DNA of 64,000 nt from Pseudomonas sputi (GCF_021603585.1 NZ_BQHI01000001.1:124001-188000), one strand, 5' to 3'; numbered from the stretch's first letter, positions 45,783 through 56,723 are shown. The notes: generated by a model from the sequence alone, not told the origin. Program-made: numbers and translations.

Positions 45783-46877
45783 ATGGTTGATCGCAGCTCA
45801 CCGCCCGGCGGGCCTCAACACCCGTCACTGAGTGCCCCGAGCCTGGTATTGCGACTTGGCGGAATCGCCCTAGTGGTCGCCGCCCTGGCCGGGGCTTTTG
45901 CCTACGTACATGGTTCATTTGACCCACAACGCCTGACGCCGAAAGCGTTGGTCGACGTGCTGGAAAAGAACAACGGCGTGCATCCCGGCTTTCGCCGCAA
46001 TCACGCCAAAGGCGTTTGCGTGATTGGGTATTTCGAGAGCAGCGGCGAGGCTCGCCCGTATTCCGTCGCGCAAGTGTTCAACGAGCCGCGCACGCCGGTG
46101 GTCGGGCGCTTTGCGCTGCCGGCCGGCAGCCCGTATGCGCCAGACAGCGCCGTACCGATCCGCAGTCTGGCGTTGCGTTTCACTCAGGCCAACGGTCAGC
46201 AGTGGCGCACCGGGATGAACAGCATGCCGGTGTTCCCGGTCGGCACGCCCGAGGCGTTCTATCAGTTGCAGCAGGCGCAATCGCCGGATCCGGCGACAGG
46301 CAAGCCGGATCCGACCAAGGTGCCGGCATTTTTTGCCGCACACCCGGAAGCCGTGCCGTTTCTGACCTGGATAAAAACGGCCAAGCCCTCGGCCAGTTAC
46401 GCGACCGAAACCTACAACAGCGTCAATGCGTTCTATCTGGTGGATGCCAGCGGCAAGAAGCAAGCGGTGCGCTGGGGCATGACACCTCTGGCCCAGGACG
46501 CTGCCGGTGCGACTGCGCCTGAAGGCAGCGATTTTCTTGAGAAAGACCTGGTGCAACGTCTGGCTGAAGGGCCGCTGCGCTTTCAGTTGAACATCACCTT
46601 GGCCAACGCGGACGATCCGGTGAACGATGCGAGCAAGGCCTGGCCCGCCGACCGCAAGGTGTTGAACGCGGGCACTCTGGTGCTGGAAAAGACCCAGCCG
46701 CAGCTCAGCGGCGAATGCCGTGATATCAACTACGACCCGCTGGTGCTGCCCGCCGGCATCCAGGGTTCCGACGACCCGCTGCTGGCCGCGCGCTCGGCCG
46801 GTTACGCCGATTCCTACCTGCGTCGCACCAGCGAAGTCAGCCAACTGCCCACCGGCAAAAAGGAGGCTCGCCCATGA
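45783..46877 (+). CDS. Membrane-anchored catalase-family peroxidase (SrpA-like)
   Basis: The protein of 364 residues has an N-terminal transmembrane anchor (about 21-43) that places a small catalase domain in the periplasm. The distal haem motif RRNHAKG (His74) is present, followed by a mini-catalase core that is much shorter than monofunctional catalases. Such proteins act as haem peroxidases. The ATG at 45783 has ggag upstream. Its stop overlaps the cytochrome b561 start (ATGA), suggesting that b561 supplies electrons from the quinone pool. Confidence 0.9.
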   Translation: MVDRSSPPGGPQHPSLSAPSLVLRLGGIALVVAALAGAFAYVHGSFDPQRLTPKALVDVLEKNNGVHPGFRRNHAKGVCVIGYFESSGEARPYSVAQVFNEPRTPVVGRFALPAGSPYAPDSAVPIRSLALRFTQANGQQWRTGMNSMPVFPVGTPEAFYQLQQAQSPDPATGKPDPTKVPAFFAAHPEAVPFLTWIKTAKPSASYATETYNSVNAFYLVDASGKKQAVRWGMTPLAQDAAGATAPEGSDFLEKDLVQRLAEGPLRFQLNITLANADDPVNDASKAWPADRKVLNAGTLVLEKTQPQLSGECRDINYDPLVLPAGIQGSDDPLLAARSAGYADSYLRRTSEVSQLPTGKKEARP

Positions 46878-47419
46878 GCACGCAACCGACCCATTTCAAC
46901 CCGCTGGCGCGCTTGCTGCACTGGTTGATGGCGCTGATGATCATCGCGATGTTGTTCATCGGTGCCGGCATGGTGACCTCCGTGTCGGCGCGGCATGAAT
47001 GGTTGATCAATCTGCACAAACCGTTGGGTATCGCGATTCTGCTGCTGGTGATCGTGCGCATTGTGGTGCGACTGGGCACCCGTCAACCACCGCTGCCGGC
47101 GGATCTGCCGGGCTGGCAGGTGATGGCGGCCAAGGCCTCTCATCTGTTGCTGTATGCGCTGATGCTGGTGTTGCCGCTGCTGGGCTGGGCGATGATCAGC
47201 GCGGCAGGGGATCCGGTGATGCTCGGCACATCCCTGCAATTGCCGTCGATCGTGCCGGCGGATGCGCAGGTGTTTGCGTTGCTGCGCAAGGCTCACGGGT
47301 ATCTGGCGTATTTGTTGTTCCTGACCGTGCTGCTGCACCTGGCGGCGGCGCTGTTCCATGGCTGGGTGCGCCGTGACGAGGTGCTCGACAGCATGTTGCG
47401 GGGACGCAATCGCAACTGA
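46874..47419 (+). CDS. Cytochrome b561 family protein
   Basis: This 181-residue four-helix di-haem b561 has haem-binding histidines in LLHWLMALM, LINLHKPLG, SHLLLYALM and the C-terminal LLHLAAALFHGW. It is translationally coupled to the catalase-like peroxidase. Together they resemble a small quinol-dependent peroxide-detoxifying unit. A different paralogue is encoded at 20.3 kb. Confidence 0.92.
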   Translation: MSTQPTHFNPLARLLHWLMALMIIAMLFIGAGMVTSVSARHEWLINLHKPLGIAILLLVIVRIVVRLGTRQPPLPADLPGWQVMAAKASHLLLYALMLVLPLLGWAMISAAGDPVMLGTSLQLPSIVPADAQVFALLRKAHGYLAYLLFLTVLLHLAAALFHGWVRRDEVLDSMLRGRNRN

Positions 47420-47428
47420 CCGTGGACG

Positions 47429-48170
47429 TTAATCCGACGTGGCGAGCGCGCAGGTCTGCTCGCCACGCTGTTGCGGTGCCAGCGTTCGCCACCAGTACAG
47501 CAACGCGACGATGTTGATTCCGGCACCCAGCCAGCAGACACCCGGCCATCCTGCCCAGGCGTACATGACCGTCGAGGCGATCGCACCCAGCGCGCTGCCG
47601 ATTGAATAAAACAGCATGTAGCCGGCAGTCAGTCGGCTTTGCGCCTGCGGGCGAACGCTGTAGATCATGCTCTGACTGGTGACGTGCACGGCCTGCAAGC
47701 CCAGATCCAGGGTGATGACGCCAAGCAGCAGCGCCCACAACGAAGACTGGGTCAGTGCGATCGGCAGCCACGAAACGAGCATCAGCAGCAGCGACAGACC
47801 GCTGACCCATTGCCCCAATCCTCGATCCGCGAGGTGTCCGGCTCTGGCTGCGGCCAGTGCGCCTGCCGCGCCAGCGAGTCCGAACAGTCCGATTTCACTG
47901 TGGGAAAGCGACAGCGGCGGACAACAGCGTTTGCATGACGATCAGCCGTCGGCGGTTGAGCAGGTCGCCAAGGGGCACCAGCAATAACAGACCGATGCCG
48001 TAGCCGACCTGGGTCAAGGTCATGACGATGCCGATACTGCCCGGCGACATCTCGAAGGCTTCGGCCATCGCATCCAGCAGCGGCTGGGCGTAATACACGT
48101 TGCCCACCGCGAGGCCGCAGGCGATGGCGAAAAGCAGCACGACACCTTTATCGAGCGTTGCATTTTTCAT
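47429..48170 (-). pseudogene. MFS transporter with internal deletion and frameshift
   Basis: The first 91 codons (48170-47895) encode TM1-TM3 of an MFS drug/sugar exporter (VYYAQPLLDAMAEAF, LLVPLGDLLNRRRLIVMQTLL) and then hit a stop. The next frame continues from about 47,905 with IGLFGLAGAAGALA and TM8-TM12 to a normal end at 47429. Compared with about 390 residues for this family, roughly 130-150 codons (TM4-TM7) are missing and the frame shifts at the junction near 47,900. The gene is therefore broken. Confidence 0.8.
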
Positions 48171-48261
48171 GTCCCGGTTACTTTCAGGTTTCAAGTTGAA
48201 ACTTGAATGACGGTAAGTAATCCGGTTTTGATTTGCAACCTGATTGAATAAACGTCGGCGC

Positions 48262-48294
48262 AAAAAAAAGATCGCAGACAGGCTGCGATCTTTT
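48262..48294 (-). terminator. Terminator of the M14 peptidase gene
   Basis: The stem aagatcgcag / ctgcgatctt has eight A on the left (T-run on the minus strand), just after the stop codon of the M14 gene. Confidence 0.85.
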
Positions 48295-48316
48295 GTGAAG
48301 CGCATATCAGGGGCGA

Positions 48317-49468
48317 TCAGCGCAGGGTGTCGACCATGTCCGCGATGGTGGTCAGCACGTCCTTGCCCAGTTGCTTCGAGCGTTTGCCCGACCAGCCGGT
48401 GAGCGGGTTCGGCGCGTCGTCGTGATCCTTGAACGGCATTTCCAGGGTCAGTGACAGGCAGTCGAATTTCTGTCCGACGCTGTTGCAGGCCAGGGTCATG
48501 TTGGCCTGCCCCGGTTCGTCACGGGTGTAGCCGTATTGGGTCTGGAAGTCCTTGGTGGTGTGCTTCAGATGGCTGCGGAAGTGCTCTTCGAGTTTTTCGA
48601 TCCGCGGGGTGTAACCGGGGTTGCCTTCGCAGCCAGCGGTGAATACGTGGGGGATTTCTTCGTCGCCGTGTACGTCGAGGAACAGATCGACGCCGTACTT
48701 TTCCATTTGCTGTTGTACGAAAAGGACTTCCGGACTGACTTCCTGACTGGCGTTCTGCCAGGCGCGGTTCAGGTCCTGGCCCATGGCATTGGTGCGCAGG
48801 TGACCGTGGAAGGCGCCGTCCGGGTTCATGTTCGGCACCAGGTACAGATCGGCGCTGGCCAGCAGTTTGTTCAGCACTGGATCGTCATGCTGTTCCAGGC
48901 GTTCGATCACGCCTTCCATGAACCATTCGGCCATGTGTTCGCCCGGATGCTGCTGGGCGATGATCCAGATCTTGCGTCGACCTTCGGCGCCGGTGCCTTT
49001 GCGCAGGAGCTGGATGTCGCGGCCTTCGACGCTTTTGCCGGTGGCCAGCAGTTCGGTTCCGGCCTTGGTCAGCGCTTGCTCGATCAGCCAGTCATGACGG
49101 CCGCGGCTGTAAGGTTCGAAGTAGGCGAACCAGGCGTGGGTCTGCTCGGCCTCGAGGCAGAAGCGCAGGCTGTCGCCTTCGAATTGGGTCGGAATGCGGA
49201 ACCAGTTGACGTGGTCGTAGGAAGCGACCGCCTGATAGCCGGTCCAGGCTTTGTTATAGGAGGACTGGCTGGCATTGACCAGGCGAAACCAGTGTTCCTG
49301 ATGGACGTGCAGACCGCTGGCCTTGAAGTGGAACCACTGGAAATGGGCGCTGCGGGTATCTGGCCGAATTGCCAGCACCGGGTTGAGTGGATTGCTGATG
49401 TCGATGACTTGGATGTTGCCGCTGTCGAAGTTGGCGCTGATGTCGAACGAAGATTTGGCCACGGTCAT
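48317..49468 (-). CDS. M14 zinc carboxypeptidase (cytosolic CCP6-like)
   Basis: The 383-residue protein has an N-terminal beta-sandwich domain (1-125) and an M14 catalytic domain. Zinc ligands are H174 and E177 (QQHPGEHMAEW) and H267 (DVHGDEE). NMNPDGAFHGHLRTNAMGQDLNR supplies the Arg/Asn substrate-binding residues and LTLEMPF the catalytic Glu. This layout is the cytosolic carboxypeptidase (deglutamylase-like) subfamily. There is no signal peptide, so it acts in the cytoplasm. Confidence 0.93.
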   Translation of the reverse strand: MTVAKSSFDISANFDSGNIQVIDISNPLNPVLAIRPDTRSAHFQWFHFKASGLHVHQEHWFRLVNASQSSYNKAWTGYQAVASYDHVNWFRIPTQFEGDSLRFCLEAEQTHAWFAYFEPYSRGRHDWLIEQALTKAGTELLATGKSVEGRDIQLLRKGTGAEGRRKIWIIAQQHPGEHMAEWFMEGVIERLEQHDDPVLNKLLASADLYLVPNMNPDGAFHGHLRTNAMGQDLNRAWQNASQEVSPEVLFVQQQMEKYGVDLFLDVHGDEEIPHVFTAGCEGNPGYTPRIEKLEEHFRSHLKHTTKDFQTQYGYTRDEPGQANMTLACNSVGQKFDCLSLTLEMPFKDHDDAPNPLTGWSGKRSKQLGKDVLTTIADMVDTLR

Positions 49469-49744
49469 AATCGGTTCCTGAATATGATTTTTATGGCGGC
49501 TACTTTACACGCAAGACAGGGGTGAAACCGAGGGAAATTGCGGGTTGTGGCGGGGGGCGTCTTCCGTGACGCGGATGCAGCTTAGTAGCTGTGCGATTGA
49601 TTCTCAAGTGCTAATTGGCATTACTTCGCCCCAATGTGGCCGGGGTTCGCTTGCCAAGCAATATTCTTTTGATATTATCCGCGCCATCGAATTTGCAGCA
49701 CCCAAAGACTTCATTAGCCTGAAGCTACAAGCCAGAAAACTGGC
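49469..49744. other. Intergenic region between M14 peptidase and PrrF
   Basis: About 276 bases hold the promoter of the M14 gene (minus). The only open frame (49545-49784, plus) runs into the antisense of the PrrF terminator and has no ribosome site, so it is not called. Nothing else is recognised. Confidence 0.4.
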
Positions 49745-49857
49745 AAAAAAAAGACCCGGCAAAAAGCCGGGTCAAAAACCGTGATTAGCCTGATGAGGAG
49801 ATAGTCCAGAAGACCGACCTAAGGTCTCTGGTCCATCGACTGATCTCGCGACCAGTT
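49745..49857 (-). ncRNA. prrF: PrrF iron-responsive small RNA
   Basis: The minus strand begins aactggtcgcgagatcag, contains the conserved core tctcctcatcaggctaatca, and ends with the hairpin gacccggc/gccgggtc followed by eight T, together about 113 bases. This is the PrrF signature. PrrF is made under iron starvation and, with Hfq, represses mRNAs for iron-rich proteins (sodB, TCA-cycle and haem enzymes) by pairing through the core. A promoter with overlapping Fur box precedes it. Confidence 0.9.
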
Positions 49858-49862
49858 GCTTG

Positions 49863-49892
49863 CAATAGTAATCATTATCATTTGCAAGTCAA
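49863..49892 (-). promoter_or_regulatory. PrrF promoter with Fur box
   Basis: On the minus strand: TTGACT (49892-49887), 16 bases, TACTAT (49870-49865). The segment gcaaatgataatgattac overlapping the spacer and -10 matches the Fur consensus GATAATGATAATCATTATC at about 13 of 19 positions. Fur with iron would therefore block the promoter. Confidence 0.85.
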
Positions 49893-49943
49893 ATGTTTTT
49901 ATCTGCGCGATTGGAAAATTCTTTCCCGTCCGTATACCTGTCT

Positions 49944-50282
49944 TCAGCGAACTGCGCCATCGAGCGAGTGATCAACCATCGCCCGCGCCATGTCCACCAT
50001 GTGCACGACCGAAAATGCCAGATCCCGATTGACGCCCTGCAAGCTGTCCGCCGCCTTGAATGCCGTGGCTGCTGCACATCGCAGCAGGTCTGAGGCGTGG
50101 ACCAGGGATTCTTCGCCACTCAGGTTGCTGTTCACGCCGAAGAAGCGTTCCTCTACATCCGGTTCTGACACAGCTGGTTTCAAGTAATAGTCCAACGCCC
50201 GTTGTGCAGCGGCGCACCCTTGCGGGGACGTGAAGGTGGTGTCCATTTGCAGGTCGGGCATGTCTTTGCTGGTGATATTCAT
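49944..50282 (-). CDS. DUF6124 (DUF3077-type) small protein
   Basis: This 112-residue helical protein is typical of a large Pseudomonas-specific family of unknown function (C-terminal LRCAAATAFKAADSLQGVNRDLAFSVVHMVDMARAMVDHSL). There is no signal peptide or transmembrane segment. An aaggag site lies about 13 bases before the ATG. It is divergent from the PrtR-like repressor gene. Confidence 0.7.
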   Translation of the reverse strand: MNITSKDMPDLQMDTTFTSPQGCAAAQRALDYYLKPAVSEPDVEERFFGVNSNLSGEESLVHASDLLRCAAATAFKAADSLQGVNRDLAFSVVHMVDMARAMVDHSLDGAVR

Positions 50283-50411
50283 GGTGAAAGGTCACTCCTT
50301 GGTCGATTCAAATCCGTGACCCAAGAATAGTACTATCAGTATTTGTGACCAGAATTTAAATACTACAATATGTGTTTTGCCGGCCGCAGGCGTCCACGTA
50401 TGGTGCCGCAC

Positions 50412-51068
50412 ATGGATAAATGGATTGAGTTGGTCAAGGCCAAAATGAGTGAACTCAACGTCACTCAAGTCGAACTCGGCGAGCGCGTCGGCATGTCTCA
50501 GGGCGGTATCGGCCATTGGCTGAACAAGCGCCGCGAGCCCGGCATCACGCAGATGAACCGCGTGCTCAAAGCGCTGGGCATGGAGTATCTCGAAGTCGCG
50601 GTGGTGATTCGCGAGCCGCAGGTCGATGCGGATGACGAAATGCCCCTGGCGCAGAAGTACAACCCTTACTTTCGCTATCCGGTCAGCGAGTGGAATGCGC
50701 CGATCGAGGCCCGCGAAAGCCAGCCAGCGTATTCGAGTGCCAAGGACAAGCGACGTTTCGAACTGACGGATTACCACGCCCGTGGCCCGGCGTTCTGGCT
50801 CACGGTGAGGGGCAACGCGATGACCGCGCCCACCGGGCAGAGCATCGGCGAGGGGATGATGATCCTGGTGGATCCGGCACTGGAGGCCGAGCCCGGCAAA
50901 CTGGTGATTGCCCAGTGGCCGGACAGCGACGAGGCGATTTTCCGCAAACTGATCGAAGAGGGCGGCCAGCGTTACCTGGTGCCGCTCAATCCGACCTGGC
51001 CGAAAGCCTTGTTCACCGACGAGTGCCGAATCATCGGTGTTGTGGTTCAGGCAACCGCCAAATACTAG
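50412..51068 (+). CDS. PrtR-like repressor (HTH + S24/LexA-type C-domain) with catalytic Ser replaced by Ala
   Basis: The 218-residue protein starts at ATG 50412 (MDKWIELVKAKM). An N-terminal helix-turn-helix (VTQVELGERVGMSQGGIGHWLNKR) is followed by a LexA-like S24 domain. Its active-site region reads RGNAMTAP with Ala136 where LexA/CI/PrtR family members have Ser (GxSM); the Lys of the dyad appears present (K179, FRKL). It would therefore not self-cleave on RecA activation. PrtR normally controls pyocin/tailocin genes, but no phage-tail genes are found within the window on either side. Confidence 0.82.
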   Translation: MDKWIELVKAKMSELNVTQVELGERVGMSQGGIGHWLNKRREPGITQMNRVLKALGMEYLEVAVVIREPQVDADDEMPLAQKYNPYFRYPVSEWNAPIEARESQPAYSSAKDKRRFELTDYHARGPAFWLTVRGNAMTAPTGQSIGEGMMILVDPALEAEPGKLVIAQWPDSDEAIFRKLIEEGGQRYLVPLNPTWPKALFTDECRIIGVVVQATAKY

Positions 51069-51071
51069 TCA

Positions 51072-51101
51072 GATCGATCCTCGCCAGTCGTAGGATCGAT
51101 C
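51072..51101. terminator. Hairpin between convergent repressor and liuD genes
   Basis: A 10-bp inverted repeat (gatcgatcct / aggatcgatc) lies between the convergent genes, followed by cctttc. It is a weak terminator candidate. Confidence 0.45.
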
Positions 51102-51107
51102 CTCCTT

Positions 51108-53057
51108 TCAAACCTCTTCCAGCTCGACCAGAGCGCTGCCTTCACTGACCATTTCGCCTTCCTGGCAATACAGCGCCTTGATCACGCCAGCATGGGGCGC
51201 GCGTATGCTGTGCTCCATCTTCATCGCCTCGAGCACCACCAATTGCGCACCGGCCTCAACCGATTGCCCGGCCTCCACCAGCACCCGCACGATGCTGCCG
51301 TTCATCGGCGCTGTCAGACCGCCCTGATGGCTGTGACTGGCTTCGACTGCGCTGATCGGGTCGTACGTTTCAACGCGTCGCAGTTCGCCGTCCCATTGAA
51401 GATACACAACCTCTCCACGACGAATCGCCCGCCGCTGTCGACGCAGCCCGTCGTGCTCGACCACCAGTTGCTCGCCGATCAGTTTTGCATTGCCGCCAGC
51501 ACCGAGGGTAAAGGCCCGATCCTGCCCCTCGCAACTCAAATGCAGAGTGACTTCACTTGGCAGACCCGCGCGCAAACCGCTGTGAAGCGCCCAAGGCGAA
51601 GCCGGATCATCCGCCCGAGCCATCCCCGGCAGACTCTGCGCAACAGCTTGCGCCGCCGCCTGCCAGAACTCATCGCTCAGCGCAGCGGGCGCTGGCAACA
51701 GTTGCTCCTGATAGCGCGGAATGAACCCGGTATCCAGCTCGGCCGCCGCAAACGCCGGATGACCGATGATCCGCCGCAGGAAGTTGATGTTGGTCTTCAG
51801 CCCGCCAATCGCAAATTCATCGAGCATGCTGAGCAGCCGCAAACGCGCCTGTTCACGATCCTCGCCCCAGGCAATCAGCTTGCCGAGCATCGGATCGTAG
51901 AACGGCGAAATCTCGTCGCCTTCCTCAACGCCGCTGTCCACTCGGCGCCCCGCGCCTGCGGCGGATTCGCGGTACAGATCCAGGCGCCCGGTCGCCGGCA
52001 GGAAATCATTCGACGGATCTTCCGCATACAACCGAACCTCAATCGCATGCCCGTTGAGCGGCACCTGATCCTGGGTGATCGGCAGCGCTTCGCCGCGAGC
52101 GACGCGAATCTGCCAGGCCACCAGATCGAGCCCGGTGATGGCTTCGGTGACCGGGTGTTCGACCTGCAGCCGCGTGTTCATTTCCATGAAGAAGAACTCG
52201 CCGCGAGCATCCAGCAGAAACTCCACCGTGCCGGCACCGACGTAACCGATGGCCTGCGCCGAACGCACAGCCGCTTCGCCCATCGCGCGACGCAGCTCCG
52301 GGCTCAGACCCGGTGCCGGCGCCTCTTCGACGACCTTCTGGTGCCGACGCTGGATCGAGCAGTCGCGCTCGTTCAGGTACAGGCAATTGCCATGCTGATC
52401 GGCAAACACCTGGATTTCCACATGGCGCGGCTTGAGCAGGTATTTCTCCACGAGCATCCGCGAGTCGCCGAACGACGACTGCGCTTCACGCTGGGCCGAG
52501 GCCAACGCTTCAGCCAACTGGCTGACGTCTTCAACGACCTTCATGCCCTTGCCACCACCGCCAGCGGTGGCCTTGAGCAGCACCGGATAGCCGATGCGCT
52601 CGCAAGCATCGCGGAAGGTGTCCAGATCCTGAGCTTCGCCGTGATAACCCGGCACCAGCGGCACGCCAGCGGTTTCCATCAGCGCTTTGGCGGCGGACTT
52701 GCTGCCCATCGCGTCGATGGCCGAGGCGGGTGGGCCGAGAAAAATCAGGCCGGCCGCTTCGATCGCGCGGGCAAAACCGGCATTTTCCGACAGAAAGCCA
52801 TACCCCGGATGAATCGCCTGAGCGCCGCTGGTCTTGGCCGCTGCGATCAGTTTGTCGATTTGCAGGTAACTGTCGGCCGCTTTGCTGCCGCCCAGATCCA
52901 CGCGGATATCCGCTTCACGGCTGTGCCGCGCTTCGCGGTCGGTGGCGCTGTGCACGGCGACTGTGGTGAGGCCCAGGGCCTTGGCGGTGCGCATGACCCG
53001 GCACGCGATTTCGCCACGGTTGGCCACCAGCAGGGTGGTGAGAACAGGTGCGCTCAT
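51108..53057 (-). CDS. liuD: Methylcrotonyl-CoA carboxylase biotin-containing subunit
   Basis: LiuD carboxylates biotin using ATP and bicarbonate for 3-methylcrotonyl-CoA in leucine/isovalerate breakdown. The 649 residues contain the biotin-carboxylase domain (LLVANRGEIACRVMRTAK, GGGGKGM at the ATP lid, FFMEMNTRLQVEHPVTE) and the C-terminal biotinyl domain with VLEAMKMEHSIRAP. The ATG at 53057 overlaps the stop of liuC (TGATG); the TTG one codon earlier is not needed. Last gene of liuABCD. Confidence 0.95.
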   Translation of the reverse strand: MSAPVLTTLLVANRGEIACRVMRTAKALGLTTVAVHSATDREARHSREADIRVDLGGSKAADSYLQIDKLIAAAKTSGAQAIHPGYGFLSENAGFARAIEAAGLIFLGPPASAIDAMGSKSAAKALMETAGVPLVPGYHGEAQDLDTFRDACERIGYPVLLKATAGGGGKGMKVVEDVSQLAEALASAQREAQSSFGDSRMLVEKYLLKPRHVEIQVFADQHGNCLYLNERDCSIQRRHQKVVEEAPAPGLSPELRRAMGEAAVRSAQAIGYVGAGTVEFLLDARGEFFFMEMNTRLQVEHPVTEAITGLDLVAWQIRVARGEALPITQDQVPLNGHAIEVRLYAEDPSNDFLPATGRLDLYRESAAGAGRRVDSGVEEGDEISPFYDPMLGKLIAWGEDREQARLRLLSMLDEFAIGGLKTNINFLRRIIGHPAFAAAELDTGFIPRYQEQLLPAPAALSDEFWQAAAQAVAQSLPGMARADDPASPWALHSGLRAGLPSEVTLHLSCEGQDRAFTLGAGGNAKLIGEQLVVEHDGLRRQRRAIRRGEVVYLQWDGELRRVETYDPISAVEASHSHQGGLTAPMNGSIVRVLVEAGQSVEAGAQLVVLEAMKMEHSIRAPHAGVIKALYCQEGEMVSEGSALVELEEV

Positions 53058-53872
53058 CAACGCGGCTCCTTGGTGGTGGTTGCGGCTAGCCAGTTCGGCG
53101 GACGCTTCTGCAGAAAGGCCCGCAAGCCTTCCTGGCCTTCCGGGCTGACGCGGATACGGGCGATGGCGTTTTCGGTGTAGCGACGCAGGGCCGGGGTCAG
53201 CGCGCCGTTGCCGACTTCACGCAACAGGTCCTTGCTGGCGCGCATGGCGGCGGGGCTGTTGAGCAACAGATTGTCGATCCATTGTTCGACTTTCTGCTCA
53301 AGTTCGGTCGCTGGGTAGCTTTCCGCCAACAAGCCGATTTCCCGCGCCCGTTGCCCGCCAAAACGCTCGGCCGTCAGCGCATAACGCCGCGCCGCGCGCT
53401 CGCCGATGGCTTGCACGACGAACGGGCTGATCACCGCCGGCGCCAAGCCAATGCGCACCTCCGACAGGCAGAACTGCGCGTCGTTGGCGCCAATCGCCAT
53501 GTCGCAGCAACTGATCAGGCCCAGCGCGCCGCCGAACGCCGCGCCTTGCACCACGGCCACGGTCGGGATTTTCAGTTTGGCGAGGTTGTACATCAGCTCC
53601 GCCAGTTCCCGGGCGTCGTCGAGGTTGGTGTGGTAATCGAGTTCGGCCGATTGCTGCATCCAGGCCAGATCCGCGCCGGCGCTGAAATGCTTGCCACGTC
53701 CGCGTACCAGCAGAAAGCGCAGGCTGGCGTCGCTGGCGACCTTGTCCAGCGCCAGGATCAGTTCGCGGATCATCTCGGCGTTGAACGCGTTGTTCTTTTC
53801 TTCGCGGCTCAGCCACAGGGTCGCGAAACCCCGTGGATCGCTCTGCAATTCGAGGGTGTTGAAGTCGCTCAT
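53057..53872 (-). CDS. liuC: Methylglutaconyl-CoA (gamma-carboxygeranoyl-CoA) hydratase
   Basis: This 271-residue crotonase hydrates 3-methylglutaconyl-CoA to HMG-CoA. Family signatures are SAGADLAWMQ, VQGAAFGGALGLISCCDMAIG and FCLSEVRIGLAPAVISPFV. It sits between liuB (14 bases) and liuD (overlapping stop/start), the conserved liuABCD order that assigns its function. Confidence 0.94.
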   Translation of the reverse strand: MSDFNTLELQSDPRGFATLWLSREEKNNAFNAEMIRELILALDKVASDASLRFLLVRGRGKHFSAGADLAWMQQSAELDYHTNLDDARELAELMYNLAKLKIPTVAVVQGAAFGGALGLISCCDMAIGANDAQFCLSEVRIGLAPAVISPFVVQAIGERAARRYALTAERFGGQRAREIGLLAESYPATELEQKVEQWIDNLLLNSPAAMRASKDLLREVGNGALTPALRRYTENAIARIRVSPEGQEGLRAFLQKRPPNWLAATTTKEPR

Positions 53873-53885
53873 GAGGTTCTCCCGA

Positions 53886-55493
<1,608 letters not shown>

Positions 55494-55505
55494 GGACAGC
55501 TCCGT

Positions 55506-56669
55506 TTAGCGGGTTTCGTTGAACAGTTCACGACCGATCAGCATGCGACGGATCTCACTGGTGCCGGCACCGATTTCGTACAGCTTGGCGTCACGCAGCA
55601 GGCGGCCGGCCGGGAATTCGTTGATGTAACCGTTGCCGCCGAGAATCTGGATCGCGTCGAGGGCCATTTGCGTGGCGCACTCGGCGGTGTAGAGGATCAC
55701 GCCAGCGGCGTCCTTGCGCGTGGTTTCGTTGCGCTCGCAGGCCTGGGCCACGGCGTAGAGGTAGGCGCGGCTGGCGTTGAGCTGGGTGTACATGTCGGCG
55801 ACTTTGCCCTGAATCAGCTGGAATTCGCCGATGCTCTGGCCGAACTGCTTGCGGTCGTGGATGTACGGCACAATCAGGTCCATGCACGACTGCATGATCC
55901 CGGTCGGGCCGCCGGACAGCACGACGCGTTCGTAATCGAGGCCGCTCATCAGCACTTTCACGCCGCCATTGAGCACGCCGAGGATGTTCTCCTCCGGGAC
56001 TTCGACGTCATCGAAGAACAGCTCGCAAGTGTTGGAGCCGCGCATGCCGAGCTTGTCGAACTTGTTGCTGCGGCTGAAGCCTTTCCAGTCACGTTCGACG
56101 ATGAAGGCGGTGATGCCGTGCGGGCCTTTTTCCAGGTCGGTCTTGGCATAGATCACATAGGTGTTGGCGTCGGGGCCGTTGGTGATCCAGGTCTTGCTGC
56201 CGTTGAGCACGAAACGGTCGCCGCGTTTATCGGCGCGCAGCTTCATCGAGACCACGTCGGAACCGGCGTTCGGCTCGCTCATCGCCAGAGCGCCAACGTG
56301 TTCGCCGCTGATCAGTTTCGGCAGGTATTTGGTTTTCTGTTCGTGGTTGCCGTTGCGGTTGATCTGGTTGACACAGAGGTTGGAGTGGGCGCCGTAGGAC
56401 AACGCCACGGAAGCCGAGCCACGGCTGATTTCTTCCATCGCCACGACGTGCGCCAGGTAACCCAGGCCAGCGCCGCCGTACTCTTCCGGCACGGTGATGC
56501 CGAGCAGGCCCATGTCGCCGAACTTGCGCCACAGATCGGCCGGGAACAGGTTGTCGCTGTCGATCTGCGCGGCACGCGGGGCGATCTCTTTGGCGACAAA
56601 GGACTGAACCTGATCGCGCAGCATGTCGATGGTTTCACCGAGGGCAAAGTTCAGGGATGGGTAGCTCAT
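55506..56669 (-). CDS. liuA: Isovaleryl-CoA dehydrogenase
   Basis: LiuA is an FAD acyl-CoA dehydrogenase that oxidises isovaleryl-CoA to 3-methylcrotonyl-CoA, passing electrons to ETF. The 387 residues contain [28 protein letters not shown] and [23 protein letters not shown] near the C-terminus. First gene of liuABCD; two LiuR-type palindromes lie between it and the divergent acyl-CoA synthetase gene. Confidence 0.95.
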   Translation of the reverse strand: MSYPSLNFALGETIDMLRDQVQSFVAKEIAPRAAQIDSDNLFPADLWRKFGDMGLLGITVPEEYGGAGLGYLAHVVAMEEISRGSASVALSYGAHSNLCVNQINRNGNHEQKTKYLPKLISGEHVGALAMSEPNAGSDVVSMKLRADKRGDRFVLNGSKTWITNGPDANTYVIYAKTDLEKGPHGITAFIVERDWKGFSRSNKFDKLGMRGSNTCELFFDDVEVPEENILGVLNGGVKVLMSGLDYERVVLSGGPTGIMQSCMDLIVPYIHDRKQFGQSIGEFQLIQGKVADMYTQLNASRAYLYAVAQACERNETTRKDAAGVILYTAECATQMALDAIQILGGNGYINEFPAGRLLRDAKLYEIGAGTSEIRRMLIGRELFNETR

Positions 56670-56723
56670 GGGTCACCTTTTGACTTTTTTGTAGGGTGGG
56701 GAGGGCGGCGGTTCGGCTCTCAC

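Noticed and set aside
49545-49784. Open frame of 79 codons on the plus strand upstream of PrrF
   Set aside because: No ribosome site, mixed composition, and its end is the antisense of the PrrF terminator. The PrrF RNA on the other strand explains the conservation there.
50283-51108. Possible prophage or tailocin boundary at the PrtR-like gene
   Set aside because: No tail, lysis, integrase or attachment-site sequence is seen on either side; DUF6124 and liu genes flank the repressor.
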